Source: Typhlomys cinereus | Lineage: Eukaryota > Chordata > Mammalia > Rodentia > Platacanthomyidae | Reading direction: 5' to 3' | Assembly: GCA_023101885.1 (NCBI GenBank) | Contig: JALPQD010000390.1 | Location: 2,033,257-2,097,256, forward strand | Length of the DNA stretch: 64,000 nucleotides | In this document: positions 59,409 through 64,000 of the stretch, in pieces | Position numbering within the stretch: the first letter of the stretch is position 1 | Layout of the letters: each line of letters opens with the position of its first letter | Notes under the pieces: model-generated | Seen by the model: the letters and a program-made list of their open reading frames with translations, nothing else | The model's database searches: none | What the model was told of the DNA's origin: nothing | Position numbers and translations under genes: made by a program

Positions 59409-60020
59409 TCTGTTCTTTTATTTTTAATGCTGCACATATGAATATAATCAATTTTCATCCCTTAGCTCCCAGTTCCATCCCTCCCATTTTTGTGTTACAA
59501 TTCATAATCTCGCCTGGCAGCCACTGTCTTATTTTCAAATCTTTTCACTTGTGTGGTGTACTTGTGTGTTTCATCTGGTTTATCTTTGGTCATACAAGAC
59601 TGAGATGATTTATGTCCCAGCAAATATTATGATATTATGATCAGTGGGCATACCAAAGATGAAAAAGCATCCTACTTTTCATTCCTACCAGTCCTCACCA
59701 GTCTCTAAAAATAGCCTAGATTTTCTTGAGGCCTTTCTGCTTTCATGGGGAGATGTTGAGACAAATTCCATGAATTCTTGTGTAATTATACATATCTTCC
59801 ATGAAATTTTGCATTTCACAAATCTCTGATTTTATGTTCTTACAGTCTATCCATCGACTTTTCCAAGATGCTTCCTGAGTCTTGAGCCAGGGTTAGGTGA
59901 GGTATCTGAAATACTAAGTGTATTGAACACATTTAGTCCCAGGAAAATGCAGATGAACACTACAGGAGGATTGGATCTTACCTCAGTCAAAATTCAGTCA
60001 ACGAAATATATAACAAAAAA

Positions 60021-60064
60021 TGATTAGGATATCCTAATCAATTGTACTCCTAATAGGAGTACAA
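60021..60064. repeat. Two adjacent palindromes
   Basis: 60021-60040 is a perfect 20-bp palindrome (TGATTAGGAT and its complement). 60042-60064 has 11-bp arms (TTGTACTCCTA/TAGGAGTACAA) around one A. Neither exists in units 1-3. Confidence 0.85.
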
Positions 60065-60764
60065 ATTAGCTACTTTGAAAATCAATGCTGCATCTTCTCA
60101 AAAAGCTAAAAATAACTCTACCATGTGCTTTAGACTATTACTGGGTATTGATCCAAAGGATTCTGTCTTTTTGTAGAGATATTGTACCTCCATGTTCACT
60201 TGAACTACTCACAGTATCTAGAAAATGGAACAAGCCTAGATGTCTAACCAGATGAATGGATGTAGAAATTTAGTATGCAAACATACAGTTAATTCCAGTT
60301 GTGAAAATTATGAAATATCCAGGATACTTAATGGAACCAGAAAACATTGTATTGCACAATTTGATGAAATATGTATGTGTTTTGAGATCTGTGAAATTTA
60401 TCTTCAACTTTTCATAATTTTTCATTCAACCCACAGGGACTTTACTAGTCAGAAGGAAAAGAATGACTACAGTAAAGATGACAGATGATATTTTGCACAA
60501 TTTGTTGTGATGGATAAATAAACTTGTATCTACATTAGGAGACTAAATATTTGCCTTCTTGCTACAGTGTCTCAATATCATATGTAAATTGCAGTTATCC
60601 TGGGTCATGGGGTTATAAGTCAGTAACGTCAACACTAAGGAGAAAACACAAAGAGACTCATCACAGGTTACATTCACCCAGAGAAACCATGTCTCAAAAA
60701 AAAGAGAAAAAGAAAGAAAAGAAAAAAAGGAAGAAAGGGAGAGAGAGAAAGAGAAGGAATAAAT

Positions 60765-63700
60765 GAAATTAAAGTGCCAAAGGTATAACTCAGGCACAGA
60801 GTTGTTGCTTTCCATGGAAGTGTCCTTTTTATCACTCTTCAAAATTGCCAAAACAGTGTATTTGCCAATTTCTGATTTTTTAATTTTAAGATGTCTTAAT
60901 AGTAATGAAAGACAAAGAAAACTAGCACATATAGAAAGGATATTCCAGTTGAATATAATGTCTTTATTTTGTTTGTTTTTGGCCTATTATACAATTTTAT
61001 TCACATATCTATTTATTTTTACAAGCTTTGAGTAATAATTCCAGTTTCCCATAATTGACAGGGATTTCTTCAATTAGAAAATAACCTGGGGGAAAATATC
61101 TGTCCCCAGAGTAGAGACCATTTCTTACTTAACAAATAACACGTATTCTCACTGTTTTCCCAATATGCTATATATTATAAGACATCTTCAATTGCAAGGA
61201 ATGAAAAATCATTATGGTTAGTAAACATGCCTCTTATAATAATCTATTTTATGTCAATCACAAAAGGTAAGAATCTTAACTTCTTCCATATGGAATCAGG
61301 ATAAAATAATTTTAACATTTATGTTTATGCATACTGATTCACTTTCAATATCAATATTTAGATTAAATTACACAGAATAATTTAAGGAATCATTTAATAA
61401 TTTACATTTTAATTTAATTTAAACAGTTTGAGAATCAAATTTAAACTCATTTCAATATAAAAGCATATTAAAGATTATTTTCCCTAATGACTCATATCAA
61501 ATACTAGTATTTATGACCCCTCACTTCACTTAGCATGAATTTGAATATTTTAAATGCCTAAGGTTTAGAAGCTGCATCACATAAAAATTCAGAATATTTG
61601 ATAAGAATTTTGGATGAACATTGTTGAAGTGTGTCTGCAAACTTATATATTGGAAGAGTTCCTACCTGTGAGGATCTAAGGAACATTGTAAAAGTATCTT
61701 GAGATAACAAGGGATAATAGCAAATTTGTCCCCACCTTTTTTGTTATTGTTTGCAGTAGGGAGCTCTCAAAATTCATCCTTCTATATCTACTATTAAATA
61801 AACATAAATACAATGTATATGGAATCTTCAAATTACCATCACAATATTAAGAAAAAAGAAAATCATCATTTCAATGAGAAGATAAGTTAAATAATTATAA
61901 AGCATATTAATAAATATAAACATGCCTATATTTAGCTGAAATACCTAATGAATTTCTTACTAAAATACAAATATTAAAACGTATCCAACTAGCTAAGAAA
62001 AAGGCCCACCACTAAAAAATTTCAGAAAGTTTGTCTTTAATGATTTGGTTTACAACATCATGTTCACAATGAATCTATATGGGAGCTGGGAGAATAGCTA
62101 GTGGTAGTGCATTGCCCCACAGGGGAAATCAGGTTTTCTGGATAGCTTCACAAAACAAAAACCAAAACAAACACAAAAAACAGAAGTTGGACTATTTGAA
62201 TAGATTTTTATATTTATAGTATCTGTTTATTTAATATACTTTTGAATGGAAAATTTCATAAATGTGAAAGATTTCATCCTACTAAAGGAAAGTTGAGACC
62301 ATACACAAAAGCAACAAATGAATAAGAAGGAAGGATAAAAAGGAGAAAGAGAGGTTGGGAGACAGGGTGGGAGGAATATTAGGAAAAGAGGGATTTAAGA
62401 TTACTGCAAATATAAAGAAATAAATTTTCTATTCATTTCAAATTTTCTTCTTAGTAGTTATTTTTGAAATGTAGATTGTATTCAATCTAAGAAATATGTA
62501 ATAAATAAATTTGTGTTTATGATATCGATGTAATGATCTACAGATTGAATTACACAGGTGAATGAGGATCTTTAAACATTCTGCATTACAGAGAATGAAA
62601 CCGAAACATGCAGTAGAAATTAAATTCATGAAATCATAGCTAAAAAGGTAGTATTTTACTAGTTTATAATCATCTCATTTTTTATTATCTCATGTTCTAA
62701 TTTGCTAGGGAATTTCTGTCCCTGTGGAATAATTATGATGTGTTTCGATACTCAACTATTGCTGAGAGAAAATTACTTTAATATTTACCAATATTAATGA
62801 AATCCTGAGACTTTCTGTGAGATTGAAAACAGTGTTCATTTTCAATACACATCTGTGTTTCAAAGGAGCAATCTTGGACTCCAACCACATGCACCTCTTC
62901 AGATATGATCTAGAGTCTGACTTCTATATGTAGCAATTTACCCTTTGCCCTTTAATGAGTGACAATGTGGAAATGAATTTACAAACACTGAAAGCAATGA
63001 GATAATTAGCTATTTTTGAAACAGTGAATGAAAATAGAATTTCTAAAGACCAAGTCAAGTTACAATGTGGCCAAAACCACTGTATAGGTACATGGACATT
63101 ATACTGAAAATAGGTACAACACAGATTTCGAAACAACTCATAGCAAAAATTGACAAAAACCTTCCAGAATGTTTATGTATGATTCCACACACAAGAACAC
63201 AGAACAAAGTGGAATAGATGAAAATGAGTTACCTCAAACGTTGCAAAAAATAAATCAGAATATGTCAGATAGGAACAGGTCAGAGATGAGCTGCTACTGT
63301 TACAGCTTTTTGCATAATAGATTTGCATTCACAGAAAATGATGTCTACTCTTATTACAAATGCTTTCTGGATTGTAGGTGTTGAATGGGCTGCTTATGAT
63401 GGCTTAATGTCTCTTGGGTTGGAAGATCAAGTTTCTCTCTAGAAATTAAAAGTTTTCTGACTTCTGATTTCATAAAATTTGATCTAATTGAAAATCCAAA
63501 TAGAAATATTAAATATCATCTCATTATATCTGGCAATCAGATAATAAACACTTTGGAATAACTTTTTTGGATAAATTTTAAAAATACACATGCTGGAAGA
63601 AGCCATTATAAACAATAAATTCTCTTTTAAGATCCTAGTTAACACATTACTGATTCTTGTGTTAAAATCAACTTTGGATTATGAAAAGAAATATTGGAAG

Positions 63701-64000
63701 AACAAGATAAATTTCATTGAAAGACAGAATCATTGTTAATTTGGAAGAAAATGAAGAATTTTTCTGATATTGTTTTTTTGAGTACTCGGTTGAAAGTTTA
63801 AAGTGTGATGATTCATTTATGGTGTCAAGCACAAGTTAATATGTAGGAGAAATAATTTATAGATATGTTCAGTAGCAAAGAATGTACAACAACCAATGTC
63901 AGATGATATAGCAGCTCATTTTTTTAACCTGTGGAGTTTATAAATTAGGAAATATGCAACTTTCAGTTCATGCAAAAGATAACACCACCTAAATATGAAG
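60765..64000. repeat. Tandem OR unit 5, 5' part
   Basis: Equivalent to 32066-35395 of unit 3, including the ID-like scrap near 62090 and the TCCCCAGAG box near 61100. No L1-B-like insertion at the corresponding site (about 62330). No gene inside the window. Confidence 0.85.
63795..64000 (+). promoter_or_regulatory. Upstream region of a further OR copy beyond the window
   Basis: The conserved blocks found before each OR are present: AAAGTGTGATGATTCATTT, TTAATATGTAGGAG and finally AACTTTCAGTTCATGCAAAA followed by CCTAAATATGAAG. By alignment with OR-4 the next start codon should lie about 35 nt past the window end. Confidence 0.65.

Larger units (their letters stand above)
59035..60420. mobile_element. 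Old 5'-inverted L1 remnant, unit 4 copy
   Basis: 3' UTR-like part on minus (about 59035-59930, split by a SINE) and ORF2 3' end on plus (about 59940-60420). Two new palindromes sit at 60021-60064. Confidence 0.5.
40055..60764. repeat. Tandem OR unit 4 (20.7 kb, about 8.0 kb without two L1s)
   Basis: Starts at GAAATTAGAATGCCAAAGG and ends at the equivalent GAAATTAAAGTGCCAAAGG at 60765. Subtracting L1-B, L1-C and their target duplications leaves about 7.97 kb, like units 2 and 3. Its OR is a pseudogene. Confidence 0.85.

Overview
The window looks like mammalian, rodent genomic DNA: an olfactory-receptor (OR) tandem cluster in AT-rich sequence packed with rodent-type retroelements (L1 with monomeric GC-rich 5' UTRs, B1-, ID- and B2-like SINEs, one solo LTR). 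B1, ID and B2-like elements together suggest a myodont rodent (mouse/jerboa side); the species is not determined.

Layout. Bases 1-810 are the 3' part of an OR10AG1-like receptor cut by the window edge. Bases 811-15990 are intergenic: a reverse-strand, 5'-complete but dead L1 (L1-A, 3068-9050), old SINE/DNA-transposon remnants, and a nest of truncated L1 pieces (about 10850-15990). From about 15995 to the end there is a tandem array of about 8-kb units, each with one single-exon family-10 OR on the + strand followed by the same 3' flank. Unit 1 (OR-2, 19239-20183), unit 2 (OR-3, 27130-28074) and unit 3 (OR-4, 35432-36376) have open OR genes. Unit 4 (40055-60764) carries a frameshifted OR (50071-51014) and two large forward L1 insertions (L1-B 41621-47972, L1-C 51442-57796); without them it is also about 8 kb. 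Unit 5 starts at 60765, and the window stops a few tens of bases before its expected OR start codon.

The ORs are seven-transmembrane odorant receptors acting through Gs/Golf in olfactory neurons. A shared splice-acceptor-like tract just upstream of the conserved ATG and an AATAAA about 217 nt after the stop mark the usual OR layout of one coding exon plus upstream noncoding exon(s). No other host protein-coding, rRNA or tRNA gene was recognised.

Main points for a second look: (1) L1-A looks like a reinserted spliced L1 RNA: an exact GT-AG junction removes 5' UTR and the first ORF1 start codon. (2) L1-A and L1-C share the same non-CpG TGA in the endonuclease domain. (3) All three 5'-complete L1s begin at the same monomer phase, 29-30 nt downstream of a TATA-like box in the preceding monomer. 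(4) Unit 2 carries a template-switch rearrangement that places an inverted copy of the OR upstream region behind the gene. (5) The OR pseudogene has a 3' half almost identical to OR-3, suggesting gene conversion.
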